From: Desulfovibrionales bacterium | GTDB taxonomy: Bacteria > Desulfobacterota > Desulfovibrionia > Desulfovibrionales > Desulfonatronaceae | Direction of reading: 5' to 3' | Assembly (NCBI GenBank): GCA_007693505.1 | Contig: REDL01000060.1 | Span: forward strand, 1 to 38,634 | Length of the DNA stretch: 38,634 bases | In this document: positions 31,745-38,634 of the stretch, piece after piece | How the letters are laid out: each line of letters opens with the position of its first letter | Numbering within the stretch: the stretch's first letter is position 1 | The notes under the pieces: generated by a model | What the model was told of the DNA's origin: nothing | What the model saw: only the letters and a program-made list of their open reading frames with translations | Database searches by the model: none | Translations under genes and position numbers: made by a program

Positions 31745-32485
31745 TTGCGCCCGTGGTATGAGTTCATTCTGGCTGCCGGATTTCTGACCCGGCTGGCTCC
31801 AGCGCGTATGGCCTCCCCCGAGGCTCTGGGGCGTAGCCTGCGTTGGTTTCCCCTGGTAGGGCTGTATTTTGGCTGTGTCGCTGTGCTGCCTTTTGCACTT
31901 GGCTTGGGCGAGGGGTATTCTTGGGTGCAGGCATGGCTTTGGCTGGGGCTGGCCATGGTTTTGACGCGGGGGCTGCACTGGGACGGCTGGGTTGATCTGT
32001 GCGATGCATGGGGCAGCGGGTCTCGTGGAGAGCGCTTCTGGGAGGTGCTCAAGGACAGCCGGATGGGCGCCTTTGGGGGGATGGGTCTGGTCATGGGGCT
32101 GGCAGGGTACCTTGTCCTGCTGACAGGGGTTTTTTCTGGTAATGCATGGGGAGTGTTGATCTGGGCGCCCATCGTGGGTCGGACCATGGCCGTGGTTCTG
32201 GCCTGGAAGACTCGAAATTTGGGGCGACCGGGGCTGGCCGGGTTATTTCTGGCTCAGGCCACGGGCGGGAAGGTGGTCTGGGCCGCCGGGATGGCTGTTG
32301 CCCTGGGAGTCGTGCTTGTATCATGGAAAACGCTTCTCTTCGGCACGCTGCTGGGTTGCATCGGGCTGCTGTTTTTGATCCGCTTGGCTCGACTCCAAAG
32401 GGGCGTGAACGGAGATTTTTTTGGTGCGGTGATCGTATGGGGCGAATTGAGCGTTTTTCTCGGATGGATATTCGGCGGAGCCTGA
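31745..32485 (+). CDS. cobS: Adenosylcobinamide-GDP ribazoletransferase (cobalamin synthase)
   Basis: A 246-residue polytopic inner-membrane enzyme that joins alpha-ribazole to adenosylcobinamide-GDP, the penultimate step of adenosylcobalamin assembly. Family motifs are GLHWDGWVDLCDAWGSG, LKDSRMGAFGGMG and GVNGDFFGA, with hydrophobic helices elsewhere. The start appears to be TTG 31745, with GAGG six bases before it; no ATG suits the conserved 'F..A..F.TRLP' opening, read here as FILAAGFLTRLAP. It lies between the Fe-S carrier and fliJ. No other cobalamin gene is in the window, and the 13-bp gap leaves no room for a B12 riboswitch. Confidence 0.92.
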   Translation: MRPWYEFILAAGFLTRLAPARMASPEALGRSLRWFPLVGLYFGCVAVLPFALGLGEGYSWVQAWLWLGLAMVLTRGLHWDGWVDLCDAWGSGSRGERFWEVLKDSRMGAFGGMGLVMGLAGYLVLLTGVFSGNAWGVLIWAPIVGRTMAVVLAWKTRNLGRPGLAGLFLAQATGGKVVWAAGMAVALGVVLVSWKTLLFGTLLGCIGLLFLIRLARLQRGVNGDFFGAVIVWGELSVFLGWIFGGA

Positions 32486-32488
32486 AAG

Positions 32489-32932
32489 ATGCCCAAGACG
32501 TTTCAGTTTTCCCTGCAAAATGTTCTGGACTACCGGCGTCAACTTGTGGACAATGTTCGTTTGGAACTGGTGGTGGCCCAGAGAGCGTATCAAGCCCAGG
32601 TCGAGAAAGTCGAAGAAATGCACGATAAGCTTTCTGAGGCGGCAGGTCGTTTGGAAAGCCGGAACTTGCCGACTCCGCAGGAATTCTGGTTGTGGAGCAC
32701 CTACCGGGAACGTCTTTTGCAGGATGTTCAGCAAGAGGAGAAGCGGCTGCAGCACTTGGCGAACCGGGTCGCCACCTGTCGGGGTGAGCTGATCCAGCGA
32801 TCCCGGGACGCCAAGATTCTGGAACGACTTCGAAACAAAAAGGTCTTGGAATTCCATGCACAAGAAAAAATCAGCGAGCAAAAGGACCTCGATGAGATGG
32901 CAACCCTTCGCTACCAACATAAAAGTATCTAG
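32489..32932 (+). CDS. fliJ: Flagellar export protein FliJ
   Basis: A 147-residue, highly charged, almost wholly helical protein that opens F.FSLQNVLDYR as FliJ does. FliJ is the stalk-like coiled coil of the flagellar export ATPase FliI and a chaperone-escort factor. Glutamate- and arginine-rich heptads run through residues ~12-140. The ATG lies 3 bp after cobS. The following gene, a MotE-type protein, overlaps its last 41 bp, and fliJ-motE adjacency is common in Desulfovibrio-like genomes. Sequence conservation of FliJ is low, so context adds much to the call. Confidence 0.85.
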   Translation: MPKTFQFSLQNVLDYRRQLVDNVRLELVVAQRAYQAQVEKVEEMHDKLSEAAGRLESRNLPTPQEFWLWSTYRERLLQDVQQEEKRLQHLANRVATCRGELIQRSRDAKILERLRNKKVLEFHAQEKISEQKDLDEMATLRYQHKSI

Positions 32933-33557
32933 TCTTTTGGCCGTCGTGGCGCTGCTCAGTTTATGCAAGCTGGTCGTCCTGGCCGTTTGGAGCGGAAGCG
33001 ATGCCCTGAATCCTGGAAATGACGCCGTGGCCGGGTCGTTTCCGGGTGCGGTGAAATCGGCATATGCCCAGGCAATGACTCCGGAATTGCCTGCGGCCTG
33101 GGATGTGGCCCAGGCCGCTGCCCCGGTTGGTGGGTCAGAAGGAAATGGCGATGGCGCAAGCCAGATGGCGGCTCAGGGCGACCTTTCCGAAGAGTGGCAA
33201 AACCTGCGCCGCCGACAGGAGGAGGTCCAGCGCCAGGAACAGACCCTGCGCGCCCTGGAAAGTGAGCTAGACGCCAAGCTGGACCGCCTGCAGGCCCTGG
33301 AAACGCGAATTCAGGGAATGATCGAGGAAGCGGATGTGCTCAAGGATCGCAAGATCAGACATCTTGTGGATGTCTATTCCAACATGAAGCCTCGTGAGGC
33401 GGCCAGAGCTCTGGAAGCCTTGGAGGAACCGGTCGCTGTCAAAATTTTGTCAGGGATGCGCGGCCGGAATGCCGGCGAAGTGCTTTCCTTTGTGGATTCG
33501 GAGCGGGCCGCCCGGTTGACCGAAGCCTTGACCCGAATGCATGTTCCCTTGCAATAA
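32892..33557 (+). CDS. motE: MotE-type flagellar stator chaperone (MgtE_N-like domain)
   Basis: A 221-residue membrane-anchored protein. One transmembrane helix (about 12-33) is followed by a low-complexity periplasmic linker, then a coiled coil (about 100-155, rich in EEVQRQEQ-type heptads), and a C-terminal MgtE_N-like helical domain with NMKPREAARALEALEE and VLSFVDSERAARL. This layout is that of MotE, which folds and stabilises the stator protein MotC in other bacteria. ATG 32892 was chosen over ATG 32856 because AAAGGA precedes it and the helix then follows directly. It overlaps fliJ by 41 bp and truA by 17 bp. Confidence 0.82.
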   Translation: MRWQPFATNIKVSSLLAVVALLSLCKLVVLAVWSGSDALNPGNDAVAGSFPGAVKSAYAQAMTPELPAAWDVAQAAAPVGGSEGNGDGASQMAAQGDLSEEWQNLRRRQEEVQRQEQTLRALESELDAKLDRLQALETRIQGMIEEADVLKDRKIRHLVDVYSNMKPREAARALEALEEPVAVKILSGMRGRNAGEVLSFVDSERAARLTEALTRMHVPLQ

Positions 33558-34338
33558 GCGCAAGACAAATTCGGATATCTTGTTGCGTCTCAAGCTCCAG
33601 GTTGCCTATATCGGGACGGGGTTTCACGGTTGGCAGCTTCAGGATGGTGCACGGACGGTCCAAGGGTGTCTGGAGGCGGCGTTCTGTCGACTGGCCGGGC
33701 GTCCTGTCCGGGTGCATGGCGCGGGCCGGACGGATGCCGGGGTACATGCTCTGGGACAGGTGGCCCATGTGGACGTGCCAGAGGCCAAGCGGGAGCTTCC
33801 CTGGCAGCGGGCTCTGAATGCCTTGCTGCCGTCGGACGTGAGTATTGTCCGCCTAATGCCCGTTTCAGCAGACTTCCATGCCCGGTTTGATGCGGTGCAA
33901 AAAACCTACAGTTACGCGTTGTGGCACGAGTCGAACTGGCTCTGGCCCCAACGCGAAGCCTATGTCTGGCAGGTAGGCGAATTGGACCTGGGTCTCATGG
34001 AGCAGCTAGCGCAGAGATTGGTCGGCCGCCGGGATTGGGCGGCATTTCAGAATCAGGGCACCACGGTTCGCAGCACGGTCCGCACGGTTTGGGACATTCA
34101 CCGGTCTGCCGGGCGCCATCCCCAGGAGTCTCTCTGGCGGTTTACGGCGGATGGTTTTTTGAAGCAGATGGTTCGCAACCTGATGGGCTGCCTGGTCATG
34201 GTCGGCAAGGAGAAGCTGGGCGTTGATCAAGCCCTGGAGATTCTCGCGCAAGGAAAGCGCGAATTTGCTCCGGCCACTGCTCCGGCCCGCGGGTTGTGCT
34301 TGGAACAGGTCGATTATGGCCATGCAGCCGGTGAGTGA
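33541..34338 (+). CDS. truA: tRNA pseudouridine(38-40) synthase TruA
   Basis: A 265-residue enzyme that isomerises uridines 38-40 in the anticodon stem-loop of many tRNAs. The opening VAYIGTGFHGWQLQ, the catalytic aspartate D65 in GAGRTDAGVHALGQVAH, and the later KTYSYAL and FLKQMVRNLMGCLVMVG are all canonical. ATG 33541 overlaps motE by 17 bp. The first ~15 residues (MFPCNKRKTNSD...) are not conserved, so translation may start later, for example at TTG 33580 or TTG 33583. Length matches E. coli TruA (270). panC follows after 23 bp. Confidence 0.95.
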   Translation: MFPCNKRKTNSDILLRLKLQVAYIGTGFHGWQLQDGARTVQGCLEAAFCRLAGRPVRVHGAGRTDAGVHALGQVAHVDVPEAKRELPWQRALNALLPSDVSIVRLMPVSADFHARFDAVQKTYSYALWHESNWLWPQREAYVWQVGELDLGLMEQLAQRLVGRRDWAAFQNQGTTVRSTVRTVWDIHRSAGRHPQESLWRFTADGFLKQMVRNLMGCLVMVGKEKLGVDQALEILAQGKREFAPATAPARGLCLEQVDYGHAAGE

Positions 34339-34361
34339 CTCTCAGATCCAATTGAAACACT

Positions 34362-35216
34362 ATGAAAATAATCACACATCCAGACCATATACAGTCCTGG
34401 TGCCTTGAGCAGCGCTGTTCCGGTTCCCGCTTGGCCCTCGTGCCCACCATGGGTTTTTTTCATGAGGGGCACCTCTCATTGATGCGCTGGGCCAGGGAGC
34501 GCGCTGATCTGTTGGTGGTCAGCCTGTTCGTCAACCCGACCCAGTTCGGCCCTCGTGAAGACTTGAAACGCTATCCTCGGGCACCAGAGCGCGACGCCGG
34601 ACTGGCTGAAGAAGTCGGTGCGGATGTATTGTTCCTGCCCCAGGCGCAGGAGATGTTTCCGGAAGGGCATGCGACCTGGGTCGAGGTGCCACTGCTGAGC
34701 CGAGGCTTGTGTGCCGTGAATCGACCGGAGCATTTTCGCGGTGTGGCAACCGTGGTCACCAAACTGTTCACGCTGACCATGCCGACATTGGCTGTTTTTG
34801 GCGAGAAGGATTGGCAGCAGTTGGCCGTCATCCGACGAATTACTCGCGATCTGCATCTGCCCGTAGAAGTTCATGGTCGGCCCACGGTGCGTGAGGCTGA
34901 TGGACTGGCCATGAGCTCGCGCAATGTGCATCTCTCCGAGCAGGAGCGCGCCCAGGCCGCGACGATTCATCGCGGGTTGCGCCATGTGGCCGACCTGGTC
35001 GCGTCCGGCGAGACCGATTCGAGTTTTTTGTTGGCCTCCCTGGGGGAGATGTATGCGCGGGAGATGCCTTTGGGCCGCGTTGAATATTTGGCCATGGTTG
35101 ATCCGGATCAGCTTTACCCTGTTGAGGAGGTAAGTGATTCGATTCTGCTCGCGGTTGCCGTGCGTTTTTCCAACGCCCGGTTGATCGACAACATTTTAAT
35201 TTCCGCAAAAAATTGA
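34362..35216 (+). CDS. panC: Pantothenate synthetase
   Basis: A 284-residue ATP-dependent ligase that condenses pantoate and beta-alanine to pantothenate for coenzyme A. The HIGH-type signature lies in PTMGFFHEGHLSLM, with VSLFVNPTQFGPREDL, FGEKDWQQLAVIRR and the KMSKS-like AMSSRN following. Length is normal (about 283). Next to panD, seven bases downstream, it forms a compact pantothenate pair: panD makes the beta-alanine that panC uses. panB is not in the window. The ribosome site is weak. Confidence 0.97.
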   Translation: MKIITHPDHIQSWCLEQRCSGSRLALVPTMGFFHEGHLSLMRWARERADLLVVSLFVNPTQFGPREDLKRYPRAPERDAGLAEEVGADVLFLPQAQEMFPEGHATWVEVPLLSRGLCAVNRPEHFRGVATVVTKLFTLTMPTLAVFGEKDWQQLAVIRRITRDLHLPVEVHGRPTVREADGLAMSSRNVHLSEQERAQAATIHRGLRHVADLVASGETDSSFLLASLGEMYAREMPLGRVEYLAMVDPDQLYPVEEVSDSILLAVAVRFSNARLIDNILISAKN

Positions 35217-35223
35217 GGAGTTC

Positions 35224-35619
35224 ATGGCGCAGCGTTGCTTTATGATCGGGAAAATCCACCGGGCCACAATTACCGAGGCCCGGGTGGATTACGAAGGCAG
35301 CTTGTCCGTTTGTCCGAAGCTGCTGGAAGCTTCCGGCATTCATCCCCACGAGCGGGTGGACGTGTACAATCTGGAAAACGGCGAGCGACTGCATACGTAC
35401 GTCATTCCTGGTGAGCCAGGAGAGATCTGTCTGAACGGCGCAGCCGCCCTCAAGGGGGCAGTGGGCCAAATGGTCATTATTGTCGCCTATGCCTGGCTTT
35501 CCATGGACGAATATGCCCATCTGCGCCCCAAAGTCGTGCTTGTGGACAAATCGAACCGCATTGTCACGGAGTCTTTCCAGGATGCCGTGGGGCAAAGCTC
35601 CGGTGCCGTTGATGCTTAG
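35224..35619 (+). CDS. panD: Aspartate 1-decarboxylase proenzyme
   Basis: A 131-residue proenzyme that decarboxylates aspartate to beta-alanine. It self-cleaves before a serine that becomes the pyruvoyl group. Here the site is G25-S26 in DYEGSLSV, matching E. coli Gly24-Ser25. The family motifs KIHRATITEARVDY, NLENGERLHTYVI and GAAALKGAVGQMVIIVAY are present. GAGGAG lies three bases before ATG 35224. The stop overlaps the next start by 8 bp. Confidence 0.97.
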   Translation: MAQRCFMIGKIHRATITEARVDYEGSLSVCPKLLEASGIHPHERVDVYNLENGERLHTYVIPGEPGEICLNGAAALKGAVGQMVIIVAYAWLSMDEYAHLRPKVVLVDKSNRIVTESFQDAVGQSSGAVDA

Positions 35620-36268
35620 AGACACCCCGCCCCGCGGACCGCTGGGCCAGTTGAAGCACTTCATCAAGGCGAATCTGCTGGCCGGGATTCTTTTTTTAAC
35701 CCCGGTCCTGGCCACATTTTTCTTTTTGCGCTTCCTGTTCAACTGGGTTGACGGTATTTTGCAATTTCTCCCGGCACCCTTGCGTCCGGAGAATTTTCTT
35801 CCTGTTCGGATTCCCGGCCTCGGCCTGATTGTGCTCTTTGCCGCCCTGGTGCTGACCGGCTTTCTGGTTCGCAACTACATCGGGCGCAAACTCGTTGTTG
35901 TCTGGGACCGGATCATCGAAGCCATCCCGTTGGTCAACAAGCTTTATCTGGCTGTGAAGCAGCTTGTGGAGACCATCTTCAATCGATCCCCGCAGGATTT
36001 TCAGCGGGTTGTTCTGGTTGAATTTCCCAAGGAAGGGAGTTATGCTTTGGGGTTCGTCACCGGTGTCGCTACTGGTGAAACGCAGCGAAAAACGAGCCAA
36101 AACGTGTTAAATGTCTTTGTTCCCACCACTCCCAACCCAACGTCCGGTTTTTTTCTGATGGTCCCTGAGCAGTCTGTGATTCCGATGGAAATGGGCGTGG
36201 AAGACGCCTTCAAGCTGCTGGTTTCCGGCGGTATCATCAGCCCGGATAAAAAGAACAACACCCAGTAA
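35612..36268 (+). CDS. DUF502-family membrane protein
   Basis: A 218-residue protein of the DUF502 family, conserved widely but without a settled function. Two hydrophobic helices lie near residues 18-42 and 71-91. They are separated by VDGILQFLP and followed by a conserved soluble domain with [33 protein letters not shown] and [21 protein letters not shown] 35612 overlaps the panD stop, so translation is coupled. The frame is open back to 35480, but that part shadows panD. metK follows 14 bp downstream. A role in envelope or osmotic physiology would be a guess. Confidence 0.88.
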   Translation: MLRDTPPRGPLGQLKHFIKANLLAGILFLTPVLATFFFLRFLFNWVDGILQFLPAPLRPENFLPVRIPGLGLIVLFAALVLTGFLVRNYIGRKLVVVWDRIIEAIPLVNKLYLAVKQLVETIFNRSPQDFQRVVLVEFPKEGSYALGFVTGVATGETQRKTSQNVLNVFVPTTPNPTSGFFLMVPEQSVIPMEMGVEDAFKLLVSGGIISPDKKNNTQ

Positions 36269-36282
36269 GGAGGAAGCGACGC

Positions 36283-37452
36283 ATGCACGGGAATACGAAT
36301 TCCTATTTTTTCACTTCGGAGTCCGTCACCGAGGGACATCCGGACAAGGTTGCGGACCAAATTTCTGATGCGGTTCTCGATCGCATCATTGCCCAGGACC
36401 CGACGGCCCGCGTGGCGTGTGAAACATTGGTGACAACCGGTTTGGCCTTTATTGCCGGGGAAATATCCACCAATGCCTATGCGGATCTCCCCAGTATCGT
36501 CCGGGAGACCGTCAGGGAGATCGGCTATACCAGTTCCGAGATGGGGTTTGATGCGGACACCTGTGCGGTTGTCTCCTCCATCGACAAGCAGTCCGTGGAT
36601 ATCGCCATGGGAGTGGATCGGACCAAACCCGAGGAGCAGGGTGCCGGCGACCAGGGCATGATGTTCGGTTTTGCCGTCAATGAAACACCCACCCTGATGC
36701 CTGCGCCTATTTTCTATTCCCATAAGTTGTCCCGCCGTTTGGCCTATGTTCGCAAAAACAAGGTCTTGGATTTTTTGCGACCCGACGGAAAGACCGAAGT
36801 ATGTATCCAGTACGAGCAGGGCAAGCCCAAGCGCATCGACAACGTTGTCATCGCCTGCCAGCATGATGAAAATATTGCGTATGCAGACCTGGTGGAAGCC
36901 ATCAAGAAAGAGGTTATCTTCAAATCTCTGCCCGAGGAAATGGTGGACGAGAAGATGCGGATATTCATCAACACCACCGGTCGTTTCGTTTTGGGGGGGC
37001 CGTTGGCTGACTGCGGTCTGACCGGGCGCAAAATAATTCAAGATACATATGGTGGCATGGGGAACCATGGCGGCGGAGCGTTTTCCGGAAAAGACCCCTC
37101 CAAGGTGGACCGTTCCGGTGCCTACATGGCCCGTTACATTGCCAAAAACGTGGTTGCCGCCGGGCTGGCTGAACGTTGCGAAGTGCAGTTGGCCTATGCC
37201 ATTGGCGTGGCCGAGCCTATTTCCACGCTGGTCACATCCTGGGGAACCGGTGTCGTGCCTGATGACGTTTTGACCAAGGCCGCGCGCGAGGTGTTTGACT
37301 TGCGTCCCTTCTACATCAGCAAGCGCTTGGATCTGCAGCGACCCGTGTACAAGAAGGCCTCGGTCTATGGCCACTTCGGGCGCGAAGATGTGGACTTCAC
37401 CTGGGAAACCACGGACGCTGTGGCCGATCTGCGCACTGCCGCCAAAGTCTAG
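36283..37452 (+). CDS. metK: S-adenosylmethionine synthetase
   Basis: A 389-residue enzyme that makes SAM from methionine and ATP. It carries [18 protein letters not shown] (16-33), the methionine-loop [12 protein letters not shown] (120-131) and the P-loop-like [30 protein letters not shown] lies about ten bases upstream of ATG 36283. Length is standard (about 384-390). With metF and asd it supplies the methionine/SAM branch, though those genes are about 16 kb away. No SAM riboswitch fits in the 14-bp gap before it. Confidence 0.97.
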   Translation: MHGNTNSYFFTSESVTEGHPDKVADQISDAVLDRIIAQDPTARVACETLVTTGLAFIAGEISTNAYADLPSIVRETVREIGYTSSEMGFDADTCAVVSSIDKQSVDIAMGVDRTKPEEQGAGDQGMMFGFAVNETPTLMPAPIFYSHKLSRRLAYVRKNKVLDFLRPDGKTEVCIQYEQGKPKRIDNVVIACQHDENIAYADLVEAIKKEVIFKSLPEEMVDEKMRIFINTTGRFVLGGPLADCGLTGRKIIQDTYGGMGNHGGGAFSGKDPSKVDRSGAYMARYIAKNVVAAGLAERCEVQLAYAIGVAEPISTLVTSWGTGVVPDDVLTKAAREVFDLRPFYISKRLDLQRPVYKKASVYGHFGREDVDFTWETTDAVADLRTAAKV

Positions 37453-37514
37453 GCCGGATGACGCCATCCATGGAGAGCGCTTCGTGAGGGCCTGGCCTCA
37501 TGGAGGCTATCGGG

Positions 37515-38084
37515 ATGCGTCACCAGGCACGGGTCATGGCCTTTCAATTTCAAGAAGTTCTTCATGACTTTTGGAGCGGGGCTGATCGTGCGCTTCAATG
37601 GCGATTGGCTGAAATCTGGTCTTCCTGGCCGACGATTGTCGGCCAGGAGATTGCAGATTTGGCCAAGCCTTTGGGACGAAACAAGGCCACCCTTTTGCTT
37701 GGTGTCGAGGACGCTCTGGTCATGCAGGAAATGCATTTTCATGCTCCAAACATTCTTCGGGCCGTCAACACAGCTTTGGGAGAAAAAGTTTTTGACAAAG
37801 TCCATCTTGATCTGTTAAGTGGCCGTTCTTCCTTGAGTGCGGTGGCTGAAGCCATGAAGAATGAACTGCGGGAAGAACGAAAAACGATCGCAAGTGGCTT
37901 TTCCGTGTCAGCTACGGAAGCCAATATACGTCTGCAGGATATGAACGTTTCCGCAGGGCGATTTTCCACTGTTCCTGCACTGGAACGTTGCTATCAGACG
38001 TATGTGCGATCGCTTGAGCGGATGAATCAACAACATGAATACCCGGAAGATGTTGCACAGTCCAACATCAATACGGGCAACTGA
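37515..38084 (+). CDS. DUF721 / DciA-like protein
   Basis: A 189-residue protein whose N-terminal ~100 residues fit the DUF721/DciA family: IWSSWPTIVGQEIADLAKP, LLLGVEDALVMQEMHFHAPNIL and VNTALGEKVFDKVHLDL. In several bacteria DciA binds and loads the replicative helicase. Here the C-terminal ~85 residues are polar and look unstructured. ATG 37515 was chosen because GGAGG lies eight bases upstream; ATG 37500 overlaps that site. It lies 62 bp after metK. The domain call is good; the helicase-loading role is by family only. Confidence 0.75.
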   Translation: MRHQARVMAFQFQEVLHDFWSGADRALQWRLAEIWSSWPTIVGQEIADLAKPLGRNKATLLLGVEDALVMQEMHFHAPNILRAVNTALGEKVFDKVHLDLLSGRSSLSAVAEAMKNELREERKTIASGFSVSATEANIRLQDMNVSAGRFSTVPALERCYQTYVRSLERMNQQHEYPEDVAQSNINTGN

Positions 38085-38115
38085 CCCCTAGAGTGTCGTT
38101 TGTAAGGAGACCGGA

Positions 38116-38463
38116 ATGAGTGAGGCCGTAAATATCGTCTTGAAGAAGCCCTTGGACAAGATGACTGCCAAGGAGCTTCGTGAGCTGTGCATTTCTCAAA
38201 TCCCCCAGATCACTGGGGCCAGCGGAATGGACAAGGATGCTCTCGTCGTTGCCGTTCGTGAAGCGCTCGGTTTCAGTGACGACGAGGAGAATAAAGGGCC
38301 TTCCCCCTACAAGCAGCAAATCTGGTCGTTGAAGCAGCAGGTTCGCACTCTGCGGGCGGAAAAGGAACAGCTTTCCGGGGCCCAACGCAAGGATCGTGAT
38401 CAACTGCGTCGAAAGATCAATTTGCTAAAGAAGCGAACCCGACGTCTTGCCGCAGCTGCCTAG
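38116..38463 (+). CDS. Small Rho-N/SAP-like domain protein with basic coiled coil
   Basis: A 115-residue protein. Residues ~10-52 (LDKMTAKELRELCISQIPQI...KDALVVAVREALG) resemble the Rho termination factor N-terminal helix-extended-loop-helix fold, which binds nucleic acid. Residues ~62-115 form a strongly basic helix or coiled coil (QIWSLKQQVRTLRAEKEQL...RKINLLKKRTRRLAAAA). AAGGAGA precedes ATG 38116 at good spacing, so it is surely expressed. It is 31 bp after the DciA-like gene. Nucleic-acid binding is a reasonable inference; no specific role is known to me. Confidence 0.75.
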   Translation: MSEAVNIVLKKPLDKMTAKELRELCISQIPQITGASGMDKDALVVAVREALGFSDDEENKGPSPYKQQIWSLKQQVRTLRAEKEQLSGAQRKDRDQLRRKINLLKKRTRRLAAAA

Positions 38464-38536
38464 ATGCACTCAACGAGCATTGTGTAGGGCTGGGATATTT
38501 ATTCTCTCACCGCGACAGAAAAGGTAACAAAAAGTG

Positions 38537-38565
38537 TTGACAGGCGATTCCCTTTTGTCTATGAC
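38537..38565 (+). promoter_or_regulatory. Sigma-70-type promoter of tRNA-Gln
   Basis: A perfect TTGACA (38537-38542), a 17-nt spacer and TATGAC (38560-38565) place the start near 38572, a few bases before the tRNA 5' end at 38580. This is the best promoter match in the window. Confidence 0.85.
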
Positions 38566-38579
38566 TACGGACTTTGCGT

Positions 38580-38634
38580 TGGGGGATCGTCTAGCGGCAG
38601 GACTACGGACTCTGACTCCGTCAACCTAGGTTCG
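38580..38634 (+). tRNA. tRNA-Gln (anticodon CTG), partial at window end
   Basis: The first 55 nt of a tRNA: acceptor 5' strand TGGGGGA, a D arm with AGCGGCAGGAC, anticodon stem ACGGA/TCCGT enclosing loop CTCTGAC with anticodon CTG, and the T-arm start CCTAGGTTCG. The leading T1 is typical of bacterial tRNA-Gln. The 3' part lies beyond the window, so the acceptor stem and CCA cannot be checked. Confidence 0.92.

Noticed and set aside
36269-36282. SAM riboswitch before metK, and likewise before metF
   Set aside because: Only 14 bp precede metK and 66 bp precede metF, with no SAM-box fold.

Overview
The window reads as chromosomal DNA of a Gram-negative, flagellated, probably anaerobic bacterium. 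A deltaproteobacterial sulfate reducer of the Desulfovibrionales type is my inference. It rests on moderately high GC, an LPS core set (waaA, a heptosyltransferase, msbA), type IV pilus/type II secretion and flagellar genes, a selenium-dependent molybdenum-hydroxylase cluster and a large Mrp-type cation antiporter. No rRNA or other taxonomic marker is present, so this placement is tentative. I see no prophage, CRISPR array or intact insertion sequence.

Region 1 (1-11.2 kb) is a purine-catabolism-like selenium/molybdenum hydroxylase cluster. On the minus strand, in transcription order, it runs ygfK-like, yqeB-like, xdhA, xdhB, xdhC, yqeC-like. It is followed by mocA (plus strand, overlapping yqeC tail to tail) and hyuA (minus strand). 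The three xdh genes encode the Mo, FAD and 2Fe-2S subunits of a xanthine-dehydrogenase-family hydroxylase. mocA, yqeB and yqeC are accessory genes for cofactor maturation. ygfK is a Fe-S oxidoreductase whose flavin/NAD(P) module looks eroded here. At the left edge lie a palindrome-rich element and a decayed, frameshifted Wzt-type ABC ATPase.

Region 2 (11.25-17.3 kb) holds a tRNA-Arg(TCG) with its own promoter and terminator. It is followed by a seven-gene Mrp Na+/H+ antiporter operon in the order E-F-G-(D/E/B fusion)-C-D-A-like. This is the subunit order of the archaeal Mbh antiporter module. The MnhD gene is split by a frameshift at a run of eight G, and the last gene carries an in-frame 9-bp minisatellite.

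Region 3 (17.3-24.2 kb) is a plus-strand series: mutT, a GspF/PilC platform protein, metF, asd, a class IV aminotransferase and waaA. It includes two structured non-coding repeat elements. Region 4 (24.2-30.6 kb) has a heptosyltransferase (minus), msbA (plus), a Cys-rich orphan and mgtE (minus), and a nitronate-monooxygenase-like flavoenzyme (minus) with a clear terminator.

Region 5 (30.8-38.5 kb) is a compact plus-strand run: mrp-type Fe-S carrier ATPase, cobS, fliJ, motE, truA, panC, panD, a DUF502 membrane protein, metK, a DciA-like DUF721 protein and a small Rho-N-domain protein. It ends in a promoter and the first 55 nt of tRNA-Gln(CTG). Many of these genes overlap or are only a few bases apart, so co-transcription is likely.
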